Below, piece after piece: positions 1 to 7,686 of a stretch of 64,000 nucleotides of DNA. The notes below the pieces were generated by a model. That model made no database searches. It saw nothing but the letters and a program-made list of their open reading frames with translations, and was not told the DNA's origin. Source of the stretch: Clostridiales bacterium oral taxon 876 str. F0540 (GTDB taxonomy: Bacteria; Bacillota; Clostridia; Clostridiales; Clostridiaceae); NCBI GenBank assembly GCA_000466585.1, contig KE993496.1, forward strand, positions 126,262 to 190,261, given 5' to 3'. The position numbers and the translations under genes were made by a program. Numbering within the stretch: position 1 is the stretch's first letter; each line of letters begins with the position of its first letter.

Positions 1-37
1 AATTACTCGTAAAAGTCCATTTAGGACTTTTACCACC
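1..37 (-). repeat. Partial copy (E) of Shine-Dalgarno-linked palindromic module
   Basis: Read on the minus strand this carries the first hairpin of the repeat described at 1485-1571 (AAAGTCCTAAATGGACTTT) followed by ACGAGTAATT, the start of the second hairpin. The window edge cuts the rest. The orientation implies a minus-strand gene just left of the window. Confidence 0.7.
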
Positions 38-367
38 TTTAGCGGCTATAAGTGAGTTGTTTAGAAACCCGCTTATAGAAATTTACCCCTAAATTTAGAT
101 TAAGTTAGCATAATGATTGTTATATATTTAACAATCAAGTGCATAAAAATAAATAATTACATTTATGTAATTAATTATTAACATAACATTTTTATCTTAC
201 TATACTATTATACAGGATATTATACAAAAAATTAAGTGTTTTTTGAAAAATTGCAATATTATTTTTTGTCTGTTAATAGATTGATTTTATTGCAATATTT
301 ATTTTGCTAAATATATGAATAAAAAAAAGCATAAAGGAAGTTATTTCCTTCATGCTTTGTTAAATAA
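38..367. other. AT-rich intergenic region
   Basis: No gene is seen. It holds an imperfect palindrome around 46-78 (CTATAAG...CTTATAG) next to repeat copy E, a long AT-rich stretch, and the terminator of the minus-strand transporter at its right end. Confidence 0.5.
321..358 (-). terminator. Intrinsic terminator of the EamA transporter gene
   Basis: Inverted repeat AAAGCAT-AAAGGAA / TTTCCTT-CATGCTTT with a 4-nt loop. On the minus strand it is followed by a run of eight T. It lies just past the stop codon at 368. Confidence 0.85.
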
Positions 368-1246
368 TTAATTTTTTTGGCATATATACACGCCTGAAAC
401 TATTAAAAAGGCTGTTAATACTTTAATAGGATTAAGAGTCTCTTTAAGAATTAAAACAGACAATATTATTGAAAACATAGGCACTAAATTAATAAATATA
501 GAAGTTCTGCTTGGTCCTATCTGCTTAATAGACAGCTGCTGCACAAGATAACCTATGACAGAGGGAAATATGCTCATATAAACTACAGCAATATAAGAGT
601 AGTTAGGTATATTATTTAAAATCTTCCAAGGTGCTTCATATATTACAAATGGAATAATTAAAATAGTGCAAAATAAAAAACTGTAAAAAGTAAGCGTCAT
701 TGGTGAATATCTCGGCATTACCCATTTGCTGAATACACCATAGGATGCCCACATAAGGACTGCAAGCAGCATAATAAGATCACCTTTGTTAAAATAGAAA
801 CTTTTTATTAGAGAAAAGTCTGCATTTGTTAGAGTCAAGAAAACTCCTGTAAAGGATAGAAGGATTCCTAGCAATCTTTTATAATTAGCCCTATCCTTAA
901 GAAAAATAATGCCTAGTATTGTTGTTATGATTGGGTTTGAAGCTCCTATTATAGAAGAATTTATTGCAGTTGTATATTTTACAGCTATAAAGAATAGTAC
1001 ATGATATCCAAACATACCTACTAAGCCGGTAAATAAAAATATCGGTATATCTTTTTTAGTAAACTTTTTAAGATCTTGTTTTTTATATTTAATTATTCCA
1101 TATAAAATCATAGTCGCTATAAAGAACCTTAAAAAGGTTAGTGTAAAGGGTGGAATAAAAGGTGAAGAAAGCTTTGCGGCTATAAAAGCTCCTGCCCAAA
1201 ATATAGTAGATAATACCATTAATAAATATATTTTTAAGTCTGACAA
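368..1246 (-). CDS. EamA/DMT-family transporter
   Basis: A 292-residue integral membrane protein with about ten hydrophobic segments arranged as two EamA repeats, the usual length and layout of drug/metabolite transporters. Segments such as LLMVLSTIFWAGAFIAAKL near the N-terminus and the PIITTILGIIFLKDR element closing the first half are typical. The family exports amino acids, nucleosides or other small metabolites; the substrate cannot be told from sequence. The start is TTG (1244-1246) with AAGGAGC eight bases upstream; an internal ATG ten codons later has no better site. It stands alone, divergent from the DUF1858 gene, and ends in its own terminator. Confidence 0.85.
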   Translation of the reverse strand: MSDLKIYLLMVLSTIFWAGAFIAAKLSSPFIPPFTLTFLRFFIATMILYGIIKYKKQDLKKFTKKDIPIFLFTGLVGMFGYHVLFFIAVKYTTAINSSIIGASNPIITTILGIIFLKDRANYKRLLGILLSFTGVFLTLTNADFSLIKSFYFNKGDLIMLLAVLMWASYGVFSKWVMPRYSPMTLTFYSFLFCTILIIPFVIYEAPWKILNNIPNYSYIAVVYMSIFPSVIGYLVQQLSIKQIGPSRTSIFINLVPMFSIILSVLILKETLNPIKVLTAFLIVSGVYICQKN

Positions 1247-1577
1247 TATAATTGCTCCTTTCAGCTGATGTGCTTATTTGGGATTATAACATACATAATC
1301 ATTGTGATTTATAAGATTAGTGTTGTCAAATGATAAATTGCAACTAAGGTTTAAAATGACTATGCTGAATAAAATAAAAAAACCACCATAAACTAATACA
1401 GATACTTTATAAAACAAAAACTGTATGATATAATATTAGTTAATTCATACTAAAATAGTATGGATTAATAATTGGTATAATTGCAAGGTAAAAGTTCTAA
1501 ATGGACTTTAACGAGTAATTTTGGAGCGGAGCGAGAGTTTTAAATTACTCAGTGTTCCGACTGAAAGGAGGATAAAA
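1247..1577. other. Divergent intergenic region with promoter and repeat copy A
   Basis: It separates the DMT gene from the DUF1858 gene. A TATAAT-like box (about 1428-1433, within TATGATATAATATT) is the best plus-strand -10 candidate. The right third is repeat copy A. No other coding sequence is apparent. Confidence 0.5.
1485..1571 (+). repeat. Shine-Dalgarno-linked palindromic module, copy A
   Basis: Order: AAGGTAAAAG; hairpin 1 (AAAGTTCTAAATGGACTTT); hairpin 2 with stem GAGTAATTT/AAATTACTC and a loop containing GAGCGGAGCGAG; then the tail AGTGTTCCGACTG ending in AAAGGAGG, which is the ribosome site of the gene at 1578. Both ends carry AAGG/AAGGAGG. The same architecture occurs at 12 kb, 26.2 kb and 36 kb. 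Confidence 0.8.
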
Positions 1578-1778
1578 ATGAGCAAGGTAACTGGAGATAT
1601 GACAATTGGTGAAGTAGTTAGAATGCATCCAGATGCTGCTAGAGTACTTATGTCCTTTGGAATGGGATGCATAAGCTGCCCAGGAGCGCAAATGGAAACT
1701 GTTGAACAAGGGGCTATGGTTCACGGAATAGACCCAGAAGAAATGATTGAAGCATTAAATAACTTATTTAATGAATAA
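1578..1778 (+). CDS. DUF1858 (hybrid-cluster-associated redox disulfide) domain protein
   Basis: A 66-residue protein consisting of one DUF1858 domain: TIGEVV..HPDAARVL near the N-terminus, then a CISC (CxxC) motif, then an HGIDPEEM helix. Family members are small cytoplasmic proteins thought to act in redox or iron-sulfur chemistry through the CxxC; a specific reaction is not established. The start at 1578 is chosen because AAAGGAGG lies directly upstream; a longer frame from 1521 would translate the palindromic repeat. It is monocistronic, bounded by the repeat module and by a strong bidirectional terminator that overlaps its stop codon. Confidence 0.88.
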   Translation: MSKVTGDMTIGEVVRMHPDAARVLMSFGMGCISCPGAQMETVEQGAMVHGIDPEEMIEALNNLFNE

Positions 1779-1815
1779 TATAAATGCCTAGGTTAATCAC
1801 CTAGGCATTTATATT
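1777..1815. terminator. Bidirectional terminator between convergent genes
   Basis: Perfect 17-bp inverted repeat, AATATAAATGCCTAGGT and its complement, with a 5-nt loop. It overlaps the stop codons of the DUF1858 gene and the DUF4097 gene. Confidence 0.85.
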
Positions 1816-2731
1816 ACTTCAATATTTTAATGCTTCCTGAGGAAGTATTTATTTTAATTTTATTTTTATCGCTGCCCACAGTTCCTATAAGCTCATGTCT
1901 TCCTGTCTCACCCTTTACCGTTATTGGAAAGTCAGTTTTTATTCCTCCGGAACTCGTATGTGCACTTAGGTAAAAGTTTGAGCTTTCAGGAAGCTTGATT
2001 TCAACACTTCCTGAGGAAGAGTCTACATTAATATTATTATCGAAAGCTGCATAATCAATTTTCGTATCACCAGAGGAAGAAGAAACCTTTAAGTCTCCTG
2101 TAAAGCCTGTAGCTCGTTTGCTTCCTGAGGAGTTCGATAACTTGGAAGTTTTTGTAGTGAGTTTATCCGCTTTTAAGCTTCCTGAACTGCTATTATAAAC
2201 AAAATTATCAGCTGAGACATTTTCTATATTAGCATTCCCGGAGCTTGCATTGCACTCTAAATTTGAAAGCTTTAAGTTTTTTACATTAAGGTCTCCTGAG
2301 GAAGAGGAGAGTTTTAAAGTGTCTGAATAGGAGCTGGGAATGTAAATATCAAGCTTTAAGGAAGAACTAAAAAATCCTATAACCATGTTTGTTTTGCTGT
2401 TTACATTAATATACAAGCTATCTCCGGATGTGGAAAATTCAAGTTCAGGCTTTGTATAAGGGCCACTGCTTATGATTTTTCCATTTAATTGGGCTTTAAT
2501 TTCACTGCCGTCAACTGGTATTATATTAATATCAGGACTTGCTACACTAACTTTTATTTCTTTTATGCCATTAATATTTGCTGCTTTTTCTTCATTAATA
2601 TCGTAATTACCTTTTGTTCCATTAAAGGAGGTTTTAGAGGAGCTGAAAAATACAACAGCACCTAATCCGTATGCAATGAACATTGTTGCCAGAAGGTACA
2701 GAACAATTTTTTTCATATTCCAGTTATTCAT
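1814..2731 (-). CDS. DUF4097 family beta-strand repeat protein, membrane anchored
   Basis: 305 residues. An N-terminal hydrophobic segment (IVLYLLATMFIAYGLGAVVFF) anchors it; the rest is a series of short beta-strand repeats marked by SSSGDL, SSGNAN, SSSGSL, SSSGDT, SSSGSV, TSSGGI and TSSGSI, typical of the DUF4097 beta-helix. The role is unknown; such proteins are usually found with a PadR regulator and a DUF1700 protein, as here, and are considered part of an envelope-sensing or envelope-maintenance unit. It is the last gene of a three-gene minus-strand operon, starting 16 bp after the DUF1700 stop. Confidence 0.88.
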   Translation of the reverse strand: MNNWNMKKIVLYLLATMFIAYGLGAVVFFSSSKTSFNGTKGNYDINEEKAANINGIKEIKVSVASPDINIIPVDGSEIKAQLNGKIISSGPYTKPELEFSTSGDSLYINVNSKTNMVIGFFSSSLKLDIYIPSSYSDTLKLSSSSGDLNVKNLKLSNLECNASSGNANIENVSADNFVYNSSSGSLKADKLTTKTSKLSNSSGSKRATGFTGDLKVSSSSGDTKIDYAAFDNNINVDSSSGSVEIKLPESSNFYLSAHTSSGGIKTDFPITVKGETGRHELIGTVGSDKNKIKINTSSGSIKILK

Positions 2732-2747
2732 TATTTAAGCACATCCT

Positions 2748-3368
2748 TTACACCCTTTTAATAATTCTCATATTCCAGTTGAGATATTTGGAGGTTCCTT
2801 TAAAAAAGTATTTTGCAATATAGCAGTCTCCTATAAAGAATAATGCTCCAAAGGCAATAGTTCCAACTCCGAATAAAAATGCTGCAGAAGGCGAAACGTC
2901 ATAAGAAATGCCAAAGAAATTGTTTGTAAAAGGAAGCAGCATAGTTCCAAAGGTCAAGGCAACTCCTCCTAAAAAGGCTCCAACAGCTCCGGCAAATAGA
3001 CCAATAAGTGCTCCTAAAAGTCCTAAGTAAGGTCCAAGTATGAATATCAAGTTGAACAAAAGCAGTCCAATGGCTGCAATTACTGATATAGATACATCTT
3101 CAGCAGAAACCTTATTGTTTTTATGGCTCTCATTTAAGTTTTCATCAGCTTGTTCATCAGTTATATTTTCAAAATCAAAATTTGTTTTATATTGTTTTGC
3201 AATATTTTCAGGTTCTCCAAGCTCTGCAATAAGAGCTTCCTCGGTTTTTCCGTTTTCAATTCCAAGCCTAAAGTGCTCTTCATAATCATATAAAATATCT
3301 TTCCGTTCTTCTTCTGTAAAGTTTGAGAGGGAAGAGTTTAGATTTTTTAAAAAATCATCCTTATTCAT
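2748..3368 (-). CDS. DUF1700 (HAAS) domain membrane protein
   Basis: 206 residues. The N-terminus (residues 1-75) is the HAAS alpha-helical domain: MNKDDFLKNLNSSL, then EERKDILYDYEEHF and ELGEPENIAKQYK. Two to four transmembrane helices follow (about 90-145 and 160-190). HAAS domains are associated with PadR regulators and are proposed to link membrane state to PadR. Its start overlaps the end of the padR gene by 8 bp, so translation is probably coupled. Function beyond this association is not known. Confidence 0.88.
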   Translation of the reverse strand: MNKDDFLKNLNSSLSNFTEEERKDILYDYEEHFRLGIENGKTEEALIAELGEPENIAKQYKTNFDFENITDEQADENLNESHKNNKVSAEDVSISVIAAIGLLLFNLIFILGPYLGLLGALIGLFAGAVGAFLGGVALTFGTMLLPFTNNFFGISYDVSPSAAFLFGVGTIAFGALFFIGDCYIAKYFFKGTSKYLNWNMRIIKRV

Positions 3369-3684
3369 TTATTTTAGTCTCCTTTACTATATTGTTAACA
3401 CCTTCAACAAGGTCGTTCCATTCTATTAATATTTCTTCCTTAGTAGCTTTGCCAATCTCTGTAAGTTTATAGTACTTTCTGGGAGGGCCTTCCTGCGATT
3501 CTTGTAAGTAAGTTGTAAAATATCCCTCCTGATTTAATCTCCTAAGTATAGGATAAATTGTGCCGTCAGAAATTTCAATATTTTTGGAAATTTCGCTTAC
3601 TAACTCGTAACCATAACAGTCCTTTTTATCCAGTACTGCTAAAACGCATAGTTCAAGTATTCCTTTTTTCAATTGGGTATTCAT
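3361..3684 (-). CDS. PadR family transcriptional regulator
   Basis: 107 residues, the usual size of the short (s2-type) PadR regulators. The winged-helix core is clear: LKKGILELCVLAVLDKKDCYGYEL at the start (recognition region), DGTIYPILRRLNQEGY in the middle, and GPPRKYYKLTEIGK as the wing. It probably represses its own operon with the DUF1700 and DUF4097 genes in response to envelope stress or a hydrophobic ligand, as known PadR proteins do. The promoter lies at 3720-3748. Confidence 0.92.
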   Translation of the reverse strand: MNTQLKKGILELCVLAVLDKKDCYGYELVSEISKNIEISDGTIYPILRRLNQEGYFTTYLQESQEGPPRKYYKLTEIGKATKEEILIEWNDLVEGVNNIVKETKINE

Positions 3685-3719
3685 AGCATCAATCCTTTTG
3701 GTTAATTTTAATTATCTAT

Positions 3720-3748
3720 AGTATAACATCTAGTATTGTTTATTGCAA
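3720..3748 (-). promoter_or_regulatory. Sigma-A-type promoter of the padR operon
   Basis: Minus strand: TTGCAA (3743-3748), 17 bp, TATACT (3720-3725), about 35 bp upstream of the PadR start. Confidence 0.6.
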
Positions 3749-3794
3749 GGTACTAATCAATAATATAGACTATAAATTTAATAAATAACAATTA

Positions 3795-3822
3795 TTTACT
3801 TTAAGCAGTGCTGTGCTATAAT
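3795..3822 (+). promoter_or_regulatory. Sigma-A-type promoter of glpP
   Basis: TTTACT (3795-3800), 16 bp, TATAAT (3817-3822). It lies about 45 bp upstream of the glpP ATG. Confidence 0.6.
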
Positions 3823-3868
3823 GAAAATACAGTGATATTTATCATTAGTTCTTATAAGGTGGTATAAG

Positions 3869-4432
3869 ATGATTAAGTTAGAAGAAACCTTGATAGAAAA
3901 TCCTGTAATAGCTGCTATCAGAAATGATAATGATTTAGACAAGGCTATTATGAGTAATGCAGAAGTTGTATTTGTTTTATATGGAAACCTAATGAACATT
4001 AAATATATCTGTGATAAGTTAAAGGCTTCTGAAAAAATTGTCTTTGTACATTTAGATATGATTGAAGGCTTAAGAGGGGATACATTTGGAATAGAGTATA
4101 TAAAGAAATATGCAGATCCTTATGGTATAATTACAACAAAGCCCACAAATATAAGACATGCAAAGCAGTTTGGGTTGTGTACTATACAAAGAATTTTTAT
4201 AATTGATTCTTTGTCCCTGGAAACAGGTATTAAGAATATTAGGGAAGTTACTCCGGATGCAGTAGAAGTTATGCCTGGCATTGCAAGCAAGATAATAAAT
4301 ATCATCGAAAATAAAGTCAAAGTTCCAATTATTGCAGGTGGGCTTATAAATAACAAAAAAGACGTTTTAGAAGCTCTTTCCAGCGGAGCAGTTGCAATAT
4401 CAACAAGTGGTTCAGAGCTGTGGAATATGTAA
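3869..4432 (+). CDS. glpP: Glycerol-3-phosphate-responsive antiterminator GlpP
   Basis: 187 residues, full length for GlpP, a TIM-barrel-like RNA-binding regulator. Recognisable parts are NPVIAAIRNDND near the N-terminus, VFVHLDMIEGLRGD, GIITTKPTNIRHAKQFGL, and the C-terminal VEVMPGIASKII...VPIIAGGLI. With glycerol-3-phosphate bound, GlpP binds leader mRNA and prevents early termination. Its immediate neighbours fit: glpK follows, and two similar leader motifs with terminators lie at 4448-4510 and 6101-6157. AAGGTGG-type ribosome site upstream. Confidence 0.93.
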   Translation: MIKLEETLIENPVIAAIRNDNDLDKAIMSNAEVVFVLYGNLMNIKYICDKLKASEKIVFVHLDMIEGLRGDTFGIEYIKKYADPYGIITTKPTNIRHAKQFGLCTIQRIFIIDSLSLETGIKNIREVTPDAVEVMPGIASKIINIIENKVKVPIIAGGLINNKKDVLEALSSGAVAISTSGSELWNM

Positions 4433-4447
4433 AATAAAATTATAATT

Positions 4448-4510
4448 GGCAGAGAAGTGAGAGCCAGATTATAATAATGCCTTAGGGCTTTATTATAATG
4501 TGGTTTTTTT
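4448..4510 (+). promoter_or_regulatory. GlpP-type antiterminator leader and terminator of glpK
   Basis: GGCAGAGAAGTGAGAGCC (4448-4465) can form a short GGC/GCC stem. It is followed at once by a terminator, ATTATAATAA...TTATTATAAT (4468-4499) plus a T run (4504-4510). The same 18-nt motif, matching at 14 positions, precedes the terminator in front of the glpA-like gene, so it is probably the GlpP recognition element. A TATAAT box sits at 4441-4446 but no good -35 is seen. Confidence 0.7.
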
Positions 4511-4562
4511 ATTAAGTTTAGTGTAATTGTTTACAAGTTTATTATAAAAGGGGATGTATTAA

Positions 4563-6059
4563 GTGAAGTATGTAATGTCTTTAGATCAGGGAACAACAAG
4601 TTCAAGATGCATTATTTTTGATAAGAGCGGTTCTATAGTCAGTATGGCACAAAAAGAGCTGAAACAAATTTATCCTAAGGCCGGGTGGATAGAGCAGGAT
4701 CCTATAGAAATCTGGGCTACTCAGTTTGGGGTTGCTGTAGAAGCTCTCTTAATGGCAGGGCTTCAAGCTAAAGATATAGCTGCTATAGGAGTTACAAATC
4801 AAAGAGAAACAACAGTAGTTTGGGATAAGAGGACAGGAATACCTGTTTATAATGCAATAGTATGGCAGTGCAGAAGGACAGCGGATACCTGTGAAGAATT
4901 AAAAAGCCAAGGCTTTGATAAAGTAGTAAAGGAAAAAACGGGATTATTAGTAGATCCGTACTTTTCAGGTACAAAAATAAAATGGATATTAGATAATGTG
5001 CCTAAGGCGAGAGAGGAAGCAGAAAGAGGCAACCTTATTTTTGGTAATATTGATACATGGCTTATATGGAATCTTACAAAGGGGCAAGTGCACATAACGG
5101 ACTATTCAAATGCATCAAGAACAATGCTCTTTAACATACACACCTTAGAGTGGGATGAAGAAATTTTAAGGGCTTTAAATATACCAAAGCATATGCTTCC
5201 TGAAGTTAAGCCTTCAAGTGAAATTTATGGATATACAAATAAAGTTTTATTTGGAGAAGAAATAGCTATAGCAGGCGATGCAGGTGATCAGCAGGCAGCT
5301 CTATTTGGTCAAGCTTGCTTTAAAGAGGGAACAGCTAAAAACACCTACGGAACAGGCTGCTTTATGCTTATGAATACAGGCACTAAAGCAGTAGCTTCAA
5401 AGCATGGACTTCTTACCACAATAGCTTGGGGAGTAGATGGAAAAGTAGAATATGCACTAGAGGGAAGTATATTTGTAGGGGGAGCGTCTATCCAATGGCT
5501 TAGAGATGAATTAAGAATGCTAAAAGATGCTTCAGAATCAGAAAGATATGCTTTAGCTGTAGAGGATACAAATGGAGTGTATGTTGTGCCTGCATTTACT
5601 GGGCTTGGTGCACCATATTGGGACCCTTACGCAAGAGGAACTATAGTAGGACTTACAAGAGGAACAAAAAAAGAACATTTTATAAGAGCTACATTAGAGT
5701 CAGTTGCTTACCAGACTTATGATGTTTTAAAGGCAATGGAAGAGGACTCAAATATATCCTTAGTTGAACTTAATGTAGATGGTGGGGCAAGTTCAAATAA
5801 CTTTTTAATGCAGTTTCAGTCCGATATATTAGGAGCTCAGGTAGACAGACCTCAGGTTGTCGAAACAACAGCTCTAGGAGCAGCTTATCTAGCTGGCCTT
5901 GCTGTTGGCTATTGGAAGGACAAAGCCGAAATTGCTCAAAACAGAAGGATAGCAAAAAGCTTCAAGACTCAAATGGAGGAACAAAAGAGAGTGAAGCTTT
6001 TAAAAGGCTGGCATAGAGCTTTAAAGAGGGCTATGGAATGGGAAAAAGATGAAGATTAA
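4563..6059 (+). CDS. glpK: Glycerol kinase
   Basis: 498 residues, standard length. It phosphorylates glycerol to sn-glycerol-3-phosphate with ATP in the cytoplasm. FGGY-kinase features in order: MSLDQGTTSSR phosphate loop at the N-terminus, GVTNQRETTVVWD, the DTWLIWNL segment, GDAGDQQAALFGQ, LEGSIFVGGASIQWLRDEL, and the C-terminal ATP-site signature VDGGASSNNFLMQF. It sits between glpP and the glycerol-3-phosphate oxidoreductases. No glpF permease lies in the window. Expression is probably set by GlpP antitermination at the leader. GTG start with AAAGGGG upstream. Confidence 0.96.
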   Translation: MKYVMSLDQGTTSSRCIIFDKSGSIVSMAQKELKQIYPKAGWIEQDPIEIWATQFGVAVEALLMAGLQAKDIAAIGVTNQRETTVVWDKRTGIPVYNAIVWQCRRTADTCEELKSQGFDKVVKEKTGLLVDPYFSGTKIKWILDNVPKAREEAERGNLIFGNIDTWLIWNLTKGQVHITDYSNASRTMLFNIHTLEWDEEILRALNIPKHMLPEVKPSSEIYGYTNKVLFGEEIAIAGDAGDQQAALFGQACFKEGTAKNTYGTGCFMLMNTGTKAVASKHGLLTTIAWGVDGKVEYALEGSIFVGGASIQWLRDELRMLKDASESERYALAVEDTNGVYVVPAFTGLGAPYWDPYARGTIVGLTRGTKKEHFIRATLESVAYQTYDVLKAMEEDSNISLVELNVDGGASSNNFLMQFQSDILGAQVDRPQVVETTALGAAYLAGLAVGYWKDKAEIAQNRRIAKSFKTQMEEQKRVKLLKGWHRALKRAMEWEKDED

Positions 6060-6064
6060 AGCTG

Positions 6065-6093
6065 TTGAAAGTATCTAAATAAAGTAGTATAAT
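6065..6093 (+). promoter_or_regulatory. Sigma-A-type promoter of the glpA-like operon
   Basis: TTGAAA (6065-6070), 17 bp, TATAAT (6088-6093). It starts transcription just before the GlpP-type leader motif at 6101. Confidence 0.75.
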
Positions 6094-6100
6094 AAAAATA

Positions 6101-6157
6101 GGCAAGAGAGTGAGAGCCATTATCCAAGGAAAAACCTTGGATAATGGCTCTTTTTTT
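6101..6157 (+). promoter_or_regulatory. GlpP-type antiterminator leader and terminator of the glpA-like operon
   Basis: GGCAAGAGAGTGAGAGCC (6101-6118) overlaps the left arm of a 16-bp terminator stem (6114-6150, GAGCCATTATCC.../complement) followed by seven T. Pairing of GGC with GCC would compete with the base of the terminator, a direct route for GlpP-dependent antitermination. Confidence 0.75.
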
Positions 6158-6231
6158 GCAAAAAATAGAAAAATATGCTCATTAAGGAAGAAGTATAGTT
6201 TTATCAATAGATTTGAAAGGGGAAGCAAAGT

Positions 6232-7671
6232 ATGTATGATGTTGCAATTATAGGGGCTGGAGTTATTGGATGCTCTATAGCAAGGGAGCTATCAAAGTAT
6301 AAATTAAGGATATGTGTATTAGAAAAGTCTTCGGATGTAGCAGCAGGAACTACAAAGGCAAATAGTGCTATAGTACACGCCGGTTTTGATGCCAAGTCTG
6401 ATTCTTTAAAGGGAAGGTTAAATGCAAAAGGAAATGCTATGTTTGATAGACTTTCAGAGGAACTGGATTTTCCATTTAAAAGAATAGGGGCTTTTGTACT
6501 TTGTTTTGATGAAAAGGATTTGTATAAGTTAGAAGAATTAAAAAAGCAGGGAGAAACAAATGGTGTACCGGGACTATCCATTTTAAATAGAGAAGAGATA
6601 AAAAGGCTTGAACCTAATATATCTGAAGCTGCAGTGGCAGCACTTTATGCACCTTCCAGTGGAATTGTTTGTCCTTATGAAATGACTATTGCATTAGCTG
6701 AAAATGCAAACTATAACGGAGTGGAATTTAAACTTGAAACAGAAGTAACAAAAATTGAAAAGAATAATAAAGGGTATTTAATTAATACAAGTAATGGTGA
6801 AATTGAAGCGGCAATAATAGTAAATGCTGCAGGTGTACATGCTGATGAAATAAATAATATGGCAAGTAATAAAAAACTAAATATAGTTCCAAGAAAGGGA
6901 CAGTACTTACTTTTTGATAAGGAAGCAGGAAATTTGGTTTCAAAGACAATATTTCAGCTTCCAACAGCAATGGGTAAAGGAGTATTAGTAACTCCGACAG
7001 TAGACGGAAATCTTCTGCTAGGACCAAATGCTATAGATGTAGAAGATAAAAATGATTTGATTACCTCAAAGGATGGTATTGATGAAATAGTAAGCAAGGG
7101 AAGATTGAGTGTTAAGGACCTTCCGCTAAATAAGGTTATTACATCTTTTTCTGGGTTAAGAGCTCACAGTGAAGCAGACGATTTCATTATTGGTGAAGCT
7201 TATGATGCTGAAAACTTTATTAATGCAGCAGGTATTGAATCCCCTGGACTTTCAAGTGCACCTTCTATTGCTCAAGTTATAGAAAATATTATTACCCAAA
7301 AGCTTAATCCGAAAAAAAATGAAAACTTTAATCCTATAAGAAAGGGAATTCCAAAGTTCAGGGAATTAAGCAACGAGGAAAGAAACAAGCTTATAAAGGA
7401 AAGACCTGAGTACGGGAAAATAGTATGCAGATGTGAAGTTGTAACAGAAGGAGAAATAATAGATTCTATTAGAAGACCATTAGGGGCTAGAAGTTTAGAT
7501 GGAGTTAAAAGAAGAACAAGAGCAGGCATGGGAAGATGTCAGGCAGGATTTTGCTCTGCTAAAATAGTTGATATATTATCTAAAGAATTAAATGTAGCTC
7601 CTACAGAAGTAACTAAGTTCGGAGGAGACTCTAAGGTTCTTATTGAAAAAAATAAGGAAAGCTTTGTGTAG
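6232..7671 (+). CDS. NAD(P)/FAD-dependent glycerol-3-phosphate oxidoreductase (GlpA-like, with BFD [2Fe-2S] domain)
   Basis: 479 residues. An N-terminal DAO-type FAD domain starts with DVAIIGAGVIGCSIARELS. The C-terminal part (about 395-440) is a BFD-like [2Fe-2S] domain with CRCEVV...GMGRCQAGFC cysteines. This architecture matches the anaerobic GlpA-type glycerol-3-phosphate dehydrogenase of Firmicutes, which oxidises glycerol-3-phosphate to dihydroxyacetone phosphate. The two genes downstream follow with 15 bp and 4 bp gaps and form the usual partner set (second flavoprotein, DUF1667). Other DAO substrates are possible, but the glpP-glpK context and the GlpP-type leader favour glycerol-3-phosphate. 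Confidence 0.88.
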   Translation: MYDVAIIGAGVIGCSIARELSKYKLRICVLEKSSDVAAGTTKANSAIVHAGFDAKSDSLKGRLNAKGNAMFDRLSEELDFPFKRIGAFVLCFDEKDLYKLEELKKQGETNGVPGLSILNREEIKRLEPNISEAAVAALYAPSSGIVCPYEMTIALAENANYNGVEFKLETEVTKIEKNNKGYLINTSNGEIEAAIIVNAAGVHADEINNMASNKKLNIVPRKGQYLLFDKEAGNLVSKTIFQLPTAMGKGVLVTPTVDGNLLLGPNAIDVEDKNDLITSKDGIDEIVSKGRLSVKDLPLNKVITSFSGLRAHSEADDFIIGEAYDAENFINAAGIESPGLSSAPSIAQVIENIITQKLNPKKNENFNPIRKGIPKFRELSNEERNKLIKERPEYGKIVCRCEVVTEGEIIDSIRRPLGARSLDGVKRRTRAGMGRCQAGFCSAKIVDILSKELNVAPTEVTKFGGDSKVLIEKNKESFV

Positions 7672-7686
7672 AATGGGGGATTAGGG

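Noticed and set aside
1485..1571. Known riboswitch or T-box in front of the DUF1858 gene
   Set aside because: The same structure precedes functionally unrelated genes and lacks T-box or common riboswitch cores that I can recognise.
6204..6581. Minus-strand reading frame over the start of the glpA-like gene
   Set aside because: Overlaps a gene with clear FAD motifs and an AAAGGGG site; product is low-complexity and unrecognised.
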